This document shows, piece after piece, positions 26,481 through 35,878 of a stretch of 64,000 bases of DNA. The stretch is from Nocardioides jishulii (GTDB taxonomy: Bacteria; Actinomycetota; Actinomycetes; Propionibacteriales; Nocardioidaceae): assembly GCF_006007965.1 (NCBI RefSeq), contig NZ_CP040748.1:1116001-1180000 (forward strand), written 5' to 3'. Each line of letters opens with the position of its first letter. The stretch's first letter is position 1. The notes under the pieces were generated by a model that was not told where the DNA came from, searched no databases, and saw only the letters and a list, made by a program, of their open reading frames with translations. Position numbers and translations under genes: made by a program.

Positions 26481-27107
26481 GTGCCCCGAGTCGACGCCAG
26501 TGACGACGTGCTCGACGCGGCCGAGCGACTCTTCGCCGAGCACGGCATCGCCACGGTCTCCGACCGCAAGATCGCCGACGCCGCCGGCAACACCAACCAC
26601 TCGGCCGTGCGTTACTACTTCGGCGGTCGACCGGGCCTGCTCAGCGCCCTCGTGGAGCGGCACCATGCGCAGGTCCAGCCCGTACGCCGCGCGATGCAGG
26701 CCGAGTCGACCTCCCTCGCCGACGACGTACGCGCGATGGTGCTGCCGCAGGTGTACACGTTCCGCGACCTGGGGGCGCCCAGCTGGAGGGCGCGCTTCCT
26801 GGCCAACGCCTACGTCGACCCGCAGGGCCGGGAGGTCATCCGCCGCCTCGGGCACGACCCCGTCACCGGGGGCACCGTCTTCGACGCGGTGCGTACGCGT
26901 CTCGCCGACCTCGACCAGCGGATCGTCACGCGAAGGGCCGAGATGATGGGCTACATGGTCGTGAGCGCCTGCGCCCGGCTGGAGGAGCGTGAGGCGCACA
27001 GCGAGCAGGTCTCGTGGGAGGTCGCGGGGTGGTTCCTCTGCGACGCGATCGCCGGCATGCTGCAGGCCCCGGTCTCGGCGCCCCCTGCGGGGTGGCCGGT
27101 CGACTGA
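26481..27107 (+). CDS. TetR-family transcriptional regulator
   Basis: 208 residues. N-terminal DNA-binding domain: LDAAERLFAEHGIATVSDRKI and the recognition part NTNHSAVRYYFGGRPGLLSAL. The C-terminal ligand domain is not specific. GTG start with AAGGAG at good spacing. Divergent orientation from the large exporter suggests it controls that gene and probably itself in response to the exported compound. A strong bidirectional terminator follows. Confidence 0.9.
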   Translation: MPRVDASDDVLDAAERLFAEHGIATVSDRKIADAAGNTNHSAVRYYFGGRPGLLSALVERHHAQVQPVRRAMQAESTSLADDVRAMVLPQVYTFRDLGAPSWRARFLANAYVDPQGREVIRRLGHDPVTGGTVFDAVRTRLADLDQRIVTRRAEMMGYMVVSACARLEEREAHSEQVSWEVAGWFLCDAIAGMLQAPVSAPPAGWPVD

Positions 27108-27142
27108 CCGGCCCGACGTCCGGCACCGGCAGCGAGGACGCG

Positions 27143-27173
27143 ACAGGGCCGGACGCGTCGCGTCCGGCCCTGT
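27143..27173. terminator. Bidirectional terminator between tetR and ndgR-like gene
   Basis: A perfect 13-bp stem (27143-27155 with 27161-27173) with a 5-base loop, between convergent genes. Confidence 0.85.
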
Positions 27174-27187
27174 GCTGGTGCTGACCC

Positions 27188-27230
27188 CAGTCAGCCGCTG
27201 CGCGACGCTCGGTCAGTCAGCCGCTGCGCG
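27188..27230. repeat. 17-bp direct repeat copying the end of the ndgR-like gene
   Basis: CAGTCAGCCGCTGCGCG at 27188-27204 and 27214-27230, 26 bp apart. The inner copy is the last codons of the minus-strand regulator gene with part of its stop; the outer copy lies past the stop. Confidence 0.75.
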
Positions 27231-27935
27231 CCGCAGGGACTCGCTGAGCCTTTCGGCGGCGGCCAGGACGGCAGGGGCGTGCATGCGCCCGGGCTGGCGC
27301 GAGAGGCGCTCCAGGGGGCCGGAGACGGAGACGGCGGCGATGATCTTGCCGCCGGGAGAGCGGACCGGAGCAGAGACCGACGCGACGCCCTGCTCGCGCT
27401 CGCCCACGCTCTGCGCCCACCCGCGACGACGGATGCCGGAGAGGGCGGTCGCGGAGAAGGCGGCGTTCTGCAGGCCGCGGTGCATCCGCTCCGGGTCCTC
27501 CCAGGCCAGCAGGACCTGGGCGGCCGAACCGGCGCGCATGGTCAGCTGCGAGCCGACCGGGATGGTGTCGCGCAGGCCGCTGGGGCGCTCCGCGGCGGCG
27601 ACGCAGACGCGGTGCTCTCCCTGGCGTCGCCACAGCTGGGCGGACTCGCCGGTGATGTCGCGCAGGCGGGCCAGCACCGGGCCGGCTGCCGCCAGCAGCC
27701 GGTCCTCGCCTGCTGCGGCCGAGAGCTCGGCCAGGCGGGGGCCGAGGACGAAACGCCCCTGCATGTCACGGGCCACCAGCCGGTGGTGCTCGAGAGCGAC
27801 CGCGAGGCGGTGAGCCGTGGGTCGCGCCAGTCCGGTGCCAGCGACCAGCCCTGCAAGGGTGGCCGGGCCTGCCTCGAGTGCGGCCAGCACCAAGGCGGCT
27901 TTGTCGAGCACTCCGACTCCGCTAGAGTTGTCCAT
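27213..27935 (-). CDS. ndgR: IclR-family regulator, NdgR/LtbR type
   Basis: 240 residues, the length of NdgR. N-terminal winged helix: VLDKAALVLAALEAGPATLAGL and GLARPTAHRLAVALEHH; then an IclR effector domain with SGESAQL-type and PVRSPGGKIIAAVSVSGP blocks. NdgR in Streptomyces and LtbR in corynebacteria are IclR proteins encoded divergently from leuCD and control leucine synthesis; this gene has the same family and position. ATG at 27935 with CAGTAT 6 bp upstream and TTGCAT 17 bp farther, so probably leaderless. Confidence 0.85.
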   Translation of the reverse strand: MDNSSGVGVLDKAALVLAALEAGPATLAGLVAGTGLARPTAHRLAVALEHHRLVARDMQGRFVLGPRLAELSAAAGEDRLLAAAGPVLARLRDITGESAQLWRRQGEHRVCVAAAERPSGLRDTIPVGSQLTMRAGSAAQVLLAWEDPERMHRGLQNAAFSATALSGIRRRGWAQSVGEREQGVASVSAPVRSPGGKIIAAVSVSGPLERLSRQPGRMHAPAVLAAAERLSESLRRAAAD

Positions 27936-27941
27936 ATGGCA

Positions 27942-27980
27942 ATACTGCCGTCTCATTCCGTGGGATGCAAGGGCTAGAAT
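27942..27980. promoter_or_regulatory. Overlapping divergent promoters of ndgR and leuC
   Basis: For ndgR (minus strand): -35 TTGCAT at 27970-27965, -10 CAGTAT at 27947-27942, 17-bp spacer. For leuC (plus strand): -10 TAGAAT at 27975-27980. The imperfect palindrome CATTCC-GT-GGGATG at 27954-27967 lies inside the ndgR spacer and at the leuC -35 position, a good site for a shared operator. Confidence 0.6.
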
Positions 27981-28026
27981 GACAAATCGGCCCAGACCGG
28001 GCTGATTGTGACGAGAGGAGCAGGTC

Positions 28027-29439
28027 GTGGGCAAGACCCTGGCCGAGAAGGTGTGGGACGAGCACGTCGTCCGGAGTGCTGACGGAGAACCCGACCTCCT
28101 GTACATCGATCTCCACCTCATCCACGAGGTGACCAGCCCGCAGGCCTTCGACGGTCTGCGGATCGCCGGCCGCACGGTTCGCCGCCCGGACCTGACGCTC
28201 GCCACCGAGGACCACAACGTCCCCACGCTCAACTGGGACAAGCCGATCAAGGACCCGGTCTCCCGGGCCCAGATCCAGGCGCTGCGCACCAACTGCGAGG
28301 AGTTCGGCATCCGCCTGCACCCGCTCGGTGACATCGAGCAGGGCATCGTCCACGTCGTCGGTCCGCAGCTGGGCCTGACCCAGCCCGGCATGACGATCGT
28401 CTGCGGCGACTCGCACACCGCCACGCACGGTGCCTTCGGTGCGATCGCGCACGGCATCGGCACCTCCGAGGTCGAGCACGTGCTCGCCACCCAGACCCTC
28501 TCCTCGATCAAGCCGAAGACCTGCGCGGTCACGGTCAACGGCGAGCTCCGCGAGGGCGTCACCGCCAAGGACCTGATCCTCTACCTGATCACCCAGGTGG
28601 GCACGGGCGCCGGCATGGGCTACATCGTCGAGTACCGCGGCGAGGCCATCCGCAAGCTCTCGATGGAAGGCCGCATGACGGTCTGCAACATGTCCATCGA
28701 GTGGGGCGCGAAGGCCGGCATGATCGCTCCCGACGAGACCACCTTCGCCTACCTCGAGGGCAAGCCCGAGGCCCCCAAGGGTGCCGAGTGGGACGCCGCT
28801 GTCGAGCACTGGAAGACGTACTACACCGACGAGGACGCGGTCTTCGACAAGGAGATCGTCATCGACGCCTCCGAGGTCACGCCGTGGGTCACCTGGGGCA
28901 CCAATCCCGGCCAGGGTGCGCCCCTGGGCGGAAGCGTCCCGGTCCCGGCCGAGTTCGACGACAAGATCGAGCGCACCGCCGCCGAGAACGCGCTGGCCTA
29001 CATGGGTCTGGAGGGTGGCACCCCGCTCAAGGAGGTCGCCGTCGACCACGTCTTCATCGGCTCCTGCACCAACGGTCGTCTCGACGACCTGCGCGCCGCG
29101 GCCGAGGTGCTGAAGGGCCACAAGGTCTCCGACAGCGTCAAGATGATCGTCGTGCCGGGCTCCGCCCGCGTGCGCCTCGAGGCCGAGGCCGAGGGTCTGG
29201 ACAAGGTCTTCCTCGACGCCGGTGCCGAGTGGCGTGGTGCCGGGTGCTCGATGTGCCTCGGCATGAACGACGACAAGCTGGACGGTCCGCACCGCACCGC
29301 CTCGACGTCGAACCGCAACTTCGAGGGCCGCCAGGGCACGGGCGTACGCACGCACCTGGTCTCCGTCCCGGTCGCCGCCGCGACCGCGATCCGCGGCACC
29401 CTGTCCTCCCCCGCCGACCTCGTGTCGGTCACGGCCTGA
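28027..29439 (+). CDS. leuC: 3-isopropylmalate dehydratase, large subunit
   Basis: 470 residues, aconitase family. It binds the 4Fe-4S cluster that isomerises 2- to 3-isopropylmalate. Cluster cysteines are visible in FIGSCTNGR and [22 protein letters not shown] is the substrate region. GTG start with GAGGAG upstream. leuD follows after 14 bp. Controlled by the divergent NdgR-type regulator from overlapping promoters. Confidence 0.96.
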   Translation: MGKTLAEKVWDEHVVRSADGEPDLLYIDLHLIHEVTSPQAFDGLRIAGRTVRRPDLTLATEDHNVPTLNWDKPIKDPVSRAQIQALRTNCEEFGIRLHPLGDIEQGIVHVVGPQLGLTQPGMTIVCGDSHTATHGAFGAIAHGIGTSEVEHVLATQTLSSIKPKTCAVTVNGELREGVTAKDLILYLITQVGTGAGMGYIVEYRGEAIRKLSMEGRMTVCNMSIEWGAKAGMIAPDETTFAYLEGKPEAPKGAEWDAAVEHWKTYYTDEDAVFDKEIVIDASEVTPWVTWGTNPGQGAPLGGSVPVPAEFDDKIERTAAENALAYMGLEGGTPLKEVAVDHVFIGSCTNGRLDDLRAAAEVLKGHKVSDSVKMIVVPGSARVRLEAEAEGLDKVFLDAGAEWRGAGCSMCLGMNDDKLDGPHRTASTSNRNFEGRQGTGVRTHLVSVPVAAATAIRGTLSSPADLVSVTA

Positions 29440-29453
29440 AGGAGCCCCTGAAC

Positions 29454-30041
29454 ATGGACAAGTTCACCACCCACACCGGTGTGGCCGCGCCGCTGCGCCG
29501 CAGTGACGTCGACACCGACATGATCATCCCGGGCGACTTCCTCAAGCGGATCACGCGCACCGGCTTCGAGGACGGCCTCTTCTACGGCCTCTTCAAGGAC
29601 CCGGAGTTCGTGCTCGCCCAGGAGCCCTACACCCGCTCCACGGTCCTCGTGGCCGGCCCCAACTTCGGCACGGGGTCGTCGCGTGAGCACGCTGTCTGGG
29701 CGCTGCAGGACTTCGGCTTCAAGGTCATCATCTCGCCCCGCTTCGGTGACATCTTCCGCTCGAACTCGGGCAAGTCCGGGCTCCTGACCGTCCAGGTCGA
29801 GGAGGCCAAGGTCGTCGAGCTGTGGGACCTCCTCGACGCCCACGTCGGCCTCGAGGTGACCGTCGACCTGGAGGCTCGTGAGATCCGCGCCGGCGAGTGG
29901 TCGGCGCCGTTCCAGATCGACGACTACACCCGCTGGCGCTTCCTCGAAGGCCTCGACGACATCGGCATCACGCTCAGCCACGACGACGCGATCAAGGCCC
30001 ACGAGGCCGCGCGCCCGTCGTGGAAGCCTGCGACCCTCTGA
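29454..30041 (+). CDS. leuD: 3-isopropylmalate dehydratase, small subunit
   Basis: 195 residues, swivelling domain partner of Leu[15 protein letters not shown], the [15 protein letters not shown] loop and [16 protein letters not shown] are typical. ATG at 29454 follows AAGGAG. The second gene of leuCD; a hairpin with a short T run follows. Confidence 0.96.
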   Translation: MDKFTTHTGVAAPLRRSDVDTDMIIPGDFLKRITRTGFEDGLFYGLFKDPEFVLAQEPYTRSTVLVAGPNFGTGSSREHAVWALQDFGFKVIISPRFGDIFRSNSGKSGLLTVQVEEAKVVELWDLLDAHVGLEVTVDLEAREIRAGEWSAPFQIDDYTRWRFLEGLDDIGITLSHDDAIKAHEAARPSWKPATL

Positions 30042-30055
30042 CGCAGTCCTCACCG

Positions 30056-30088
30056 ACGCCGGTCCTCCCGCACAGGGAGGGCCGGCGT
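30056..30088 (+). terminator. Terminator after leuD
   Basis: 14-bp stem 30056-30069 with 30075-30088 (one T-G pair), 5-base loop, followed by TTCG. It also separates leuD from the convergent cofC gene. Confidence 0.8.
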
Positions 30089-30096
30089 TCGTGCGT

Positions 30097-30717
30097 TCAG
30101 CCGCGTCCGGTCGCCCGCGCGGTGTGGGGGCCGGTGCCGAGCAGCAACGCGCGCCCGAGGTCGGCGGGGGAGTCCACGTCCTGGCGCAGGGGAGCCGCAG
30201 CCGCGACCTCGACCGCTCCGGCTGCGAGGTGGGCCGCGCGCGAACCCGGGCCGAAGCGGGGCCAGAACTCCTCGTACGCCGCGGTGAAGAGCGTGGTGCC
30301 GGACCCGGCCGTGTCGGCCACCATCGCCACCTGTGCTGAGCGCGCCTGCTCCAGCGCCGCGTCGAGGACCTGCGGCGTGAGCGCAGGCAGGTCGGCGCAC
30401 AGGGCGGCAGGACGGGTGCCGGGCCACTGGCGTACGGCCTCTGCCGCCGCGAGCCGCAAGGTCTGGTTGAGGTCGTCGGAGACCCCGTCGGGGACCACGG
30501 CGCAACCCACCCCGGCCAGCGTCGAGGCCAACCGGTGGTCGTCGGTGACGACCAGCACGGCGCGGACCCGGCTCGCCGCCAGGGCAGCGGTGACGGTGTC
30601 GAGCACGAAAGCCTCAGCCAGCGCACGGCGTTGCTCGTCACCGAGTCCGGACAGGCGGGACTTGGCTACGGCGAGCCGCTTCACCGGGACGAGGACCACG
30701 AAATCTTGGGCAGACAT
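30097..30717 (-). CDS. cofC: 2-phospholactate/phosphoenolpyruvate guanylyltransferase (F420 synthesis)
   Basis: 206 residues, nucleotidyltransferase fold of the CofC/FbiD family. VLVPVKRLAVAKSRLSGLG is the GTP-binding N-terminus; VVTDDHRLA, ALCADLPALTP and RQDVDSPADLG are typical. In actinobacteria FbiD makes the guanylyl-phosphoenolpyruvate used for coenzyme F420. It implies that this organism makes F420; the other fbi genes are not in the window. Divergent from the acyltransferase gene. Confidence 0.88.
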   Translation of the reverse strand: MSAQDFVVLVPVKRLAVAKSRLSGLGDEQRRALAEAFVLDTVTAALAASRVRAVLVVTDDHRLASTLAGVGCAVVPDGVSDDLNQTLRLAAAEAVRQWPGTRPAALCADLPALTPQVLDAALEQARSAQVAMVADTAGSGTTLFTAAYEEFWPRFGPGSRAAHLAAGAVEVAAAAPLRQDVDSPADLGRALLLGTGPHTARATGRG

Positions 30718-30769
30718 CGAGGTCGATCCTGCCAGCCCGTGAAGGTCCGGACCGAGTAGCCTCTGCTCC

Positions 30770-31576
30770 GTGGCTGAGAAGGGGTGGGCAGATGGCGCGC
30801 GCCGTCGGCGAGCCACTCAGCGCCCGGGGTGGGGATTCACCCTCGGAACAGCCCTCCTGCTTCCGCCGGTGCGGGCGCTCAGCCGCCGTGAGTGGATCGG
30901 CGTGGAGCGGATCCCGGAGGCCGGTGGCTGCATCGTGGTCCTCAACCACGTCTCCTACCTCGACCCCGTGATGACGGGCGACCTGCTGTGGTCACGTGGC
31001 CGACTGCCGCGCTACCTCGCGAAGAGCGCGCTCTTCACCACGCCCGTCGTCGGCGCCGTCCTGCGCAGCGCGCGCCAGATCCCGGTGGAGCGGCTCACGC
31101 CCCACGCAGTGGGCGCCTACGCCGCGGCGGTCGAGGCCGTCAACGCCGGCGAGCTGCTGGCCGTCTACCCCGAAGGCACCTTGACCCGCGACCCTGACCT
31201 GTGGCCGATGCGCGGCAAGTCCGGCGCGGCCCGGATCGCCCTGGCCACCGGGGCTCCGGTCATCCCCGTCGGCCACTGGGGCTCCCACGACACCCTGGCG
31301 CCCTACTCGCTGGTGCCGCGGCTGTGGCCCCGCGGGAAGGTCACCATGAAGGTCGGGGAGCCCGTCGACCTCTCCGACCTGCTCGGGCGTGAACCCACCC
31401 CCGAGGTCATCGACCAGACCACTGACCGGATCATGGCTGCTGTCGTGGCCATCGTGGAGGAGCTGCGGCAGGCTGAGGCGCCCCCCGAGCGCTTCGACCC
31501 GCAGGCAGCAGGTGTCACGGAGATCGGGAAGCCCATGAAGAAGAAGCGCACACGCAGGAAGAAGGACGGAGCCTGA
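30770..31576 (+). CDS. 1-acyl-sn-glycerol-3-phosphate acyltransferase-like (PlsC family)
   Basis: 268 residues. The catalytic NHxxxxD motif is NHVSYLD; the second block is YPEGTLTRD. These define the PlsC/LPLAT fold that acylates lysophospholipids on the inner face of the membrane. The C-terminus is a Lys/Arg-rich tail ([12 protein letters not shown]). TAGCCT ends 7 bp before the GTG, suggesting a leaderless message. The stop overlaps the gpsA ATG, linking two glycerophospholipid genes. Confidence 0.9.
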   Translation: MAEKGWADGARRRRATQRPGWGFTLGTALLLPPVRALSRREWIGVERIPEAGGCIVVLNHVSYLDPVMTGDLLWSRGRLPRYLAKSALFTTPVVGAVLRSARQIPVERLTPHAVGAYAAAVEAVNAGELLAVYPEGTLTRDPDLWPMRGKSGAARIALATGAPVIPVGHWGSHDTLAPYSLVPRLWPRGKVTMKVGEPVDLSDLLGREPTPEVIDQTTDRIMAAVVAIVEELRQAEAPPERFDPQAAGVTEIGKPMKKKRTRRKKDGA

Positions 31577-32577
31577 TGAGCAAGGTGGCAGTGATCGGTG
31601 CCGGATCCTGGGGGACGGCGTTCGCCATCGTGCTGGCTGACGCAGGCAACGAGGTGACCCTGTGGGCGCGCCGTGCCGAGCTGGCCGACGCGGTCAACTC
31701 GACGCACGAGAACCCGGACTACCTGCCGGGCACGCCGCTGCCCGGCAACATCCGCGCCACCAGCGACATCGCCGCGGCGCTCGAGGGCGCCGAGGTGGTG
31801 GTCTTCGCGACCCCGTCGCAGACCTTCCGCGACAACCTCGCGCAGTGGGCGCCGCACGTGCCCGAGAAGGCCGTCATGGTCAGCCTGATGAAGGGCGTCG
31901 AGCTCGGCACCCTCAAGCGGATGAGCGAGGTGATCGCCGAGGTCACCGGTGCTGGTCCCGAGCGGATCGCGGTGATCTCCGGGCCCAACCTGGCCAAGGA
32001 GATCGCCCGTCGCGAGCCTGCCGCCTCCGTGGTCGCGTGCGCCGACGAGACCGTCGCCAAGTGGCTGCAGGACATGTGCCACGGCCCGGCCTTCCGGCCC
32101 TACACCTCGACCGACGTCGTCGGCTGCGAGCTCGGGGGTGCCTACAAGAACGTCGTCGGCCTGGCCGTCGGCATGGCGGTCGGCCTCGGGTTCGGCGACA
32201 ACACCACGGCGTCGGTGATCACCCGTGGCCTCGCCGAGACGGCCCGCCTGGCCTCTGCGCTGGGAGCCAACCCGCTCACCCTGATGGGGCTGGCCGGCCT
32301 CGGTGACCTCGTCGCCACCTGTTCCTCCCCGCTCTCGCGCAACCGTAGCTTCGGCGAGAAGCTCGGCCAGGGCATGACCACCGAGGAGATCTACGCCTCC
32401 ACCCGTCAGGTCGCCGAGGGGGCCAAGTCCTGCTCGTCGCTGCGCGCCCTGGCCGAGGCCAACGGCGTCGACGCCCCGATCGCGACCGCGGTCGACCTGG
32501 TGGTCGCCGGCAAGATCACTGCGCGGGAGATGATGCAGGCCTTCATCGCCCGCGACACCAAGGCCGAGACCGACTGA
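31576..32577 (+). CDS. gpsA: Glycerol-3-phosphate dehydrogenase, NAD(P)+
   Basis: 333 residues. [10 protein letters not shown] is the nucleotide-binding motif; [20 protein letters not shown] and the catalytic Lys region [13 protein letters not shown] follow. It makes sn-glycerol 3-phosphate from dihydroxyacetone phosphate for phospholipid synthesis. The ATG overlaps the stop of the plsC-like gene by one base. Confidence 0.96.
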   Translation: MSKVAVIGAGSWGTAFAIVLADAGNEVTLWARRAELADAVNSTHENPDYLPGTPLPGNIRATSDIAAALEGAEVVVFATPSQTFRDNLAQWAPHVPEKAVMVSLMKGVELGTLKRMSEVIAEVTGAGPERIAVISGPNLAKEIARREPAASVVACADETVAKWLQDMCHGPAFRPYTSTDVVGCELGGAYKNVVGLAVGMAVGLGFGDNTTASVITRGLAETARLASALGANPLTLMGLAGLGDLVATCSSPLSRNRSFGEKLGQGMTTEEIYASTRQVAEGAKSCSSLRALAEANGVDAPIATAVDLVVAGKITAREMMQAFIARDTKAETD

Positions 32578-32583
32578 CTCCCG

Positions 32584-32602
32584 CCGCCCCGTCAGGGGGC
32601 GG
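32584..32602. terminator. Hairpin between gpsA and gamma-synthase gene
   Basis: A 7-bp GC stem (32584-32590 with 32596-32602), 5-base loop, between convergent genes. Confidence 0.5.
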
Positions 32603-32625
32603 GCTCAGGAGGCGGAGAACAGGCG

Positions 32626-33732
32626 TCAGAGGACCAGGTCGTCCAGGGCCTTGACCAGGTCGTCCCACAGGTCCTCGACGTCCTCGATGCCCACGGACAT
32701 CCGGACCAGGCCGTCGGGGATGGTGGCCGGCTCCGTCTTCCAGCGGCGGCGACGCTCGAACGACGACTCCACCCCGCCGAGCGAGGTGGCGTGCACCCAG
32801 AGCTTCGTCTTGCGGGTGAGCAGGTCGGCGGCCAGGGCGCCCTCGGCGAGGACCACCGAGATGATCGCGCCGAAGCCGGGGTAGCGGACCTCGCTGATTG
32901 CCGGGTGCTCGGACAGGCGCCGGACCAGCTCGGCGGCGTTCGCCTGGGAGCGCTCGACCCGCAGGCCCAACGTACGCAGACCGCGCAGCGTCAACCACGC
33001 CTCGAAGGCACCGGGCACGGCACCGATCAGGTCGCGGCGACCCTTGAGCACGGAGAAGAGCTCGTCGTCGCGGGTGACCAGGGCTCCCATGAGCACGTCG
33101 CTGTGGCCGGCGAGGTACTTCGTCGCCGAGTGCACGACGATGTCGACCTCGTCCTCGAGCGGACGCTGCAGCAGCGGCGTGGCGAAGGTGTTGTCGACGA
33201 CCACGTAGGCGCCGGCCTCGTGGGCGGCGGCACGGATCGTCGCGATGTCGGCGACCTCGAGCGCAGGGTTGGTCGGTGACTCCAGCCAGACGAGCACCGC
33301 GCCCTCGCACGCCGCGATGACCGCGGCGGTGTCGGTGATGTCGACCAGCTCGCAGACCAGGCGCCCGCGCGACTCCAGGTCGGCGAGCTGCATGACGGTC
33401 CCGTTGTACGCGTGGCGCGGCGCGACGACCTTGCCGCCGGTGCCGACCAGGTCCAGGACGCAGGCCACGGCCGCCAGGCCGGAGGAGAAGGTCAGGCACC
33501 GCCCGCCCTCGAGCCCGCCGATCGCCTCCTCCAGGGCGGTCCACGTCGGGTTGCCGTACCGGCCGTACTCGACCTCGCCGCCGGCCACGTAGGTCGACGC
33601 CATCGTGATCGGCGTGTTGAGGGGGGCGTCGGGCTCCTTCGCGGGCCGCCCCAGGGTCACGGCGAGGGTGTGCGGGCGCAGCGAGGAGCCGGAGGTGCCG
33701 GGAGTGGGGTCCGAGGGGATGTCAGATGCCAT
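32626..33732 (-). CDS. Cys/Met metabolism PLP enzyme, cystathionine gamma-synthase-like
   Basis: 368 residues of the trans-sulfuration PLP family. YGRYGNPTWTALEEAIGGLEGG, ESPTNPALEVADI, DNTFATPLLQRPL, and the PLP-lysine motif HSATKYLAGHSDVL are present. It may be a cystathionine gamma-synthase or lyase, or an O-acetylhomoserine enzyme; the sequence alone does not decide. The position next to ddl is common in actinobacteria. TACGCT ends 7 bp before the ATG (leaderless). The gap to the divergent ddl gene is only 33 bp. Confidence 0.88.
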   Translation of the reverse strand: MASDIPSDPTPGTSGSSLRPHTLAVTLGRPAKEPDAPLNTPITMASTYVAGGEVEYGRYGNPTWTALEEAIGGLEGGRCLTFSSGLAAVACVLDLVGTGGKVVAPRHAYNGTVMQLADLESRGRLVCELVDITDTAAVIAACEGAVLVWLESPTNPALEVADIATIRAAAHEAGAYVVVDNTFATPLLQRPLEDEVDIVVHSATKYLAGHSDVLMGALVTRDDELFSVLKGRRDLIGAVPGAFEAWLTLRGLRTLGLRVERSQANAAELVRRLSEHPAISEVRYPGFGAIISVVLAEGALAADLLTRKTKLWVHATSLGGVESSFERRRRWKTEPATIPDGLVRMSVGIEDVEDLWDDLVKALDDLVL

Positions 33733-33765
33733 GCACCAGAGCGTAGGCCGATAGGGTCTGGGGCG

Positions 33766-34887
33766 ATGAATGCCCCTGAGAGCCCCAAGCCCCGCGTCGC
33801 CGTCGTCTTCGGCGGACGCTCCTCCGAGCACGCCATCTCCTGCGTGACGGCAGGCGCGGTGATGGACGCGATCGACCGCGAGAAGTACGACGTCGTCCCG
33901 ATCGGGATCGCTCGTGACGGTCGTTGGGTGTTGGAGCCCGACGAGACCGCGCGCCTGCGGCTGCAGGGTGACACTCTTCCTGAGGTGGACGGTGACCGTA
34001 CCGGCGTCGCGCTGCTGCGTCAGGAGAGGCACACCGAGCTGGTCGTCAGCGAGGCCTCCCAGCCGCACGCCCCGCTGGGCGAGATCGACGTCGTGTTCCC
34101 GGTGCTGCACGGCCCGTGGGGCGAGGACGGCACCATCCAGGGCATGCTCGAGATGGCCGGGGTGCGCTACGTCGGGGCCGGCGTCCTGGCCTCGGCGGTC
34201 AGCATGGACAAGGCCTACATGAAGGTCGTCCTGGAAGGGGCCGGCATCCCGGTGATGCCCGGCGTCGTCATCACCGCCCGCCGCTGGGCGCGCGAGCCCG
34301 AGGTGTGCCGAGCCGAGATCGAGGCCCTGGGCTACCCGCTCTTCGTCAAGCCGGCCCGCGGCGGCTCCAGCATCGGCATCTCCAAGGTGCACGACGCCTC
34401 CGAGCTCGACGCCGCGATCGCCCTCGCCCAGGCCGAGGACCCCAAGATCCTCGTCGAGGTGGGTGCCGTGGGCGCGCGGGAGGTCGAGTGCGGCGTGCTC
34501 GAGTCACCTGACGGTGAGATCCTCACCTCGCAGCCGGCCGAGATCCGCATCGGCGGCGACCACGAGTGGTACGACTTCGAGGCGAAGTACCTGCCCGCCG
34601 AGCACACCGAGCTCGACATCCCCGCCGTGCTGCCCGACGAGGTCGCGGCGCAGATGCGTGAACTGGCTGCCCGGGTCTTCGAGGCGGTCTCCGGCGAGGG
34701 CTTGGCGCGGGTCGACTTCTTCGTCATGCCGGACCACTCGCTGGTGGTCAACGAGCTCAACACGATGCCCGGCTTCACGCCGACCTCGATGTATCCGCAG
34801 ATGTGGGCGGCCGCCGGCATCTCCTACTCCGAGCTCGTCGACCGGCTGATCCAGCTCGCGCTGCAGCGCGACACCGGCCTGCGCTGA
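33766..34887 (+). CDS. ddl: D-alanine--D-alanine ligase
   Basis: 373 residues, ATP-grasp. VFGGRSSEHAIS at the N-terminus, HGPWGEDGTIQG, FVKPARGGSSIGISKV and NELNTMPGFTPTSMYP at the C-terminus are diagnostic. It makes the D-Ala-D-Ala dipeptide of peptidoglycan. TAGGGT ends 8 bp before the ATG, and its -10 lies within the promoter region of the divergent PLP gene. Confidence 0.96.
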   Translation: MNAPESPKPRVAVVFGGRSSEHAISCVTAGAVMDAIDREKYDVVPIGIARDGRWVLEPDETARLRLQGDTLPEVDGDRTGVALLRQERHTELVVSEASQPHAPLGEIDVVFPVLHGPWGEDGTIQGMLEMAGVRYVGAGVLASAVSMDKAYMKVVLEGAGIPVMPGVVITARRWAREPEVCRAEIEALGYPLFVKPARGGSSIGISKVHDASELDAAIALAQAEDPKILVEVGAVGAREVECGVLESPDGEILTSQPAEIRIGGDHEWYDFEAKYLPAEHTELDIPAVLPDEVAAQMRELAARVFEAVSGEGLARVDFFVMPDHSLVVNELNTMPGFTPTSMYPQMWAAAGISYSELVDRLIQLALQRDTGLR

Positions 34888-34913
34888 GCGCGACGAGCCC
34901 GGTCGGGCTGCGG

Positions 34914-35465
34914 TCAGGAGCAGGGCCGCACCTCGTCGAGGTGCTCCTTGATCGGAGCAGCCAGGGTGCGCAGGTGCGTGTCAGGACCCTGGAAGCGCTG
35001 CTGGGCCGGGATGTCCAGACGTACGCGCGGTGCGTGGCTCAGCACCGTCATGGAGATGTCACTCTCCGGGTCCTTCAGCTGGGCGTCCGGGATGAACCAC
35101 CCGACGCCGTCGAGCTCGCTGCAGCGCGCGAACGCGTCGTACTCGGGGGGCTCGGGCGCGCCGCAGGTCAGCACGACGGGGTCGTCCTCGCCCCACGCGG
35201 CGCCGATGCCGCCGGAGACCTCGACCCGCTCCTGCCCGAAGAGCTCGTCGGGCAGGTCCTCGACCAGCGCCTCGCAGGCAGCCCGCTCGTCGTCGTCCAA
35301 CGCCTCGCTCTCGATCTCCACGGGGGAGGAGCCGCAGCCTGCGACGGCGAGGGTCAGGGCGACCACGGTCAGTGCGGCCACGGGTGCGAGCAGGCGGGAG
35401 GTGCGGGTGCGGGTCGTGCGGGCAGGGGAGAGTGGTGCCGCGTTGCGGCGGTGTCGCAGTGTCAC
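34914..35465 (-). CDS. DUF3515 family lipoprotein
   Basis: 183 residues. A basic N-terminus, a hydrophobic core and a lipobox LAVAGCG (Cys near residue 44) mark a lipoprotein signal peptide. The mature part has conserved Cys and Trp residues (ERAACEAL, VLTCGAP, ARCSELDGVGW) typical of DUF3515, which is usually found between ddl and thiL in actinobacteria. No function is known. GTG start without a clear Shine-Dalgarno; it follows the Lrp-domain gene by 13 bp and is probably in its operon. Confidence 0.85.
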   Translation of the reverse strand: MTLRHRRNAAPLSPARTTRTRTSRLLAPVAALTVVALTLAVAGCGSSPVEIESEALDDDERAACEALVEDLPDELFGQERVEVSGGIGAAWGEDDPVVLTCGAPEPPEYDAFARCSELDGVGWFIPDAQLKDPESDISMTVLSHAPRVRLDIPAQQRFQGPDTHLRTLAAPIKEHLDEVRPCS

Positions 35466-35478
35466 GGTCAGGGCACGG

Positions 35479-35712
35479 TCAGATGTGGACGACCGGGCAG
35501 GTCAGCGTCCTGGTGATGCCCGCCTGGTTCTGCACACGTGAGACCACCAGGCGGCCGAGCTCGTCGACGTTGCGTGCCTCCGCACGCACGATGACGTCGT
35601 AGGGACCGGTGACGTCCTCGGCGCTGGTGACGCCCTCGATCTCGGCGATGGCTGCTGCCACCTCGGCGGCCTTGCCGACGTCGGTCTGGATGAGGATGTA
35701 CGCCTGCACCAT
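35479..35712 (-). CDS. Stand-alone Lrp/AsnC ligand-binding (RAM) domain protein
   Basis: 77 residues, a single RAM/Lrp effector domain: VQAYILIQTDVGKAAEVA, TGPYDVIVRAEA and QNQAGITRTLTCPVV. There is no DNA-binding domain, so it cannot be a repressor by itself; such small proteins form decamers or bind amino acids and may modulate full-length Lrp proteins. ATG at 35712 with GGGAG upstream. First gene of a two-gene unit with DUF3515. Confidence 0.88.
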   Translation of the reverse strand: MVQAYILIQTDVGKAAEVAAAIAEIEGVTSAEDVTGPYDVIVRAEARNVDELGRLVVSRVQNQAGITRTLTCPVVHI

Positions 35713-35878
35713 GGGGGCTCCCTTGCTCGCGTTCGACGGCGACTCACCCGCAGGGCGTCCACCGGTGGTGACGCTGGGACGCCAGGTGACGTCGTGGCCA
35801 ACCTACAGGGCGCTCGTACGCACCCGAAAGGCTTGTCGGTGCACGGCCTGCGACCGCCTCTCTGGTGAGATGGGGACC

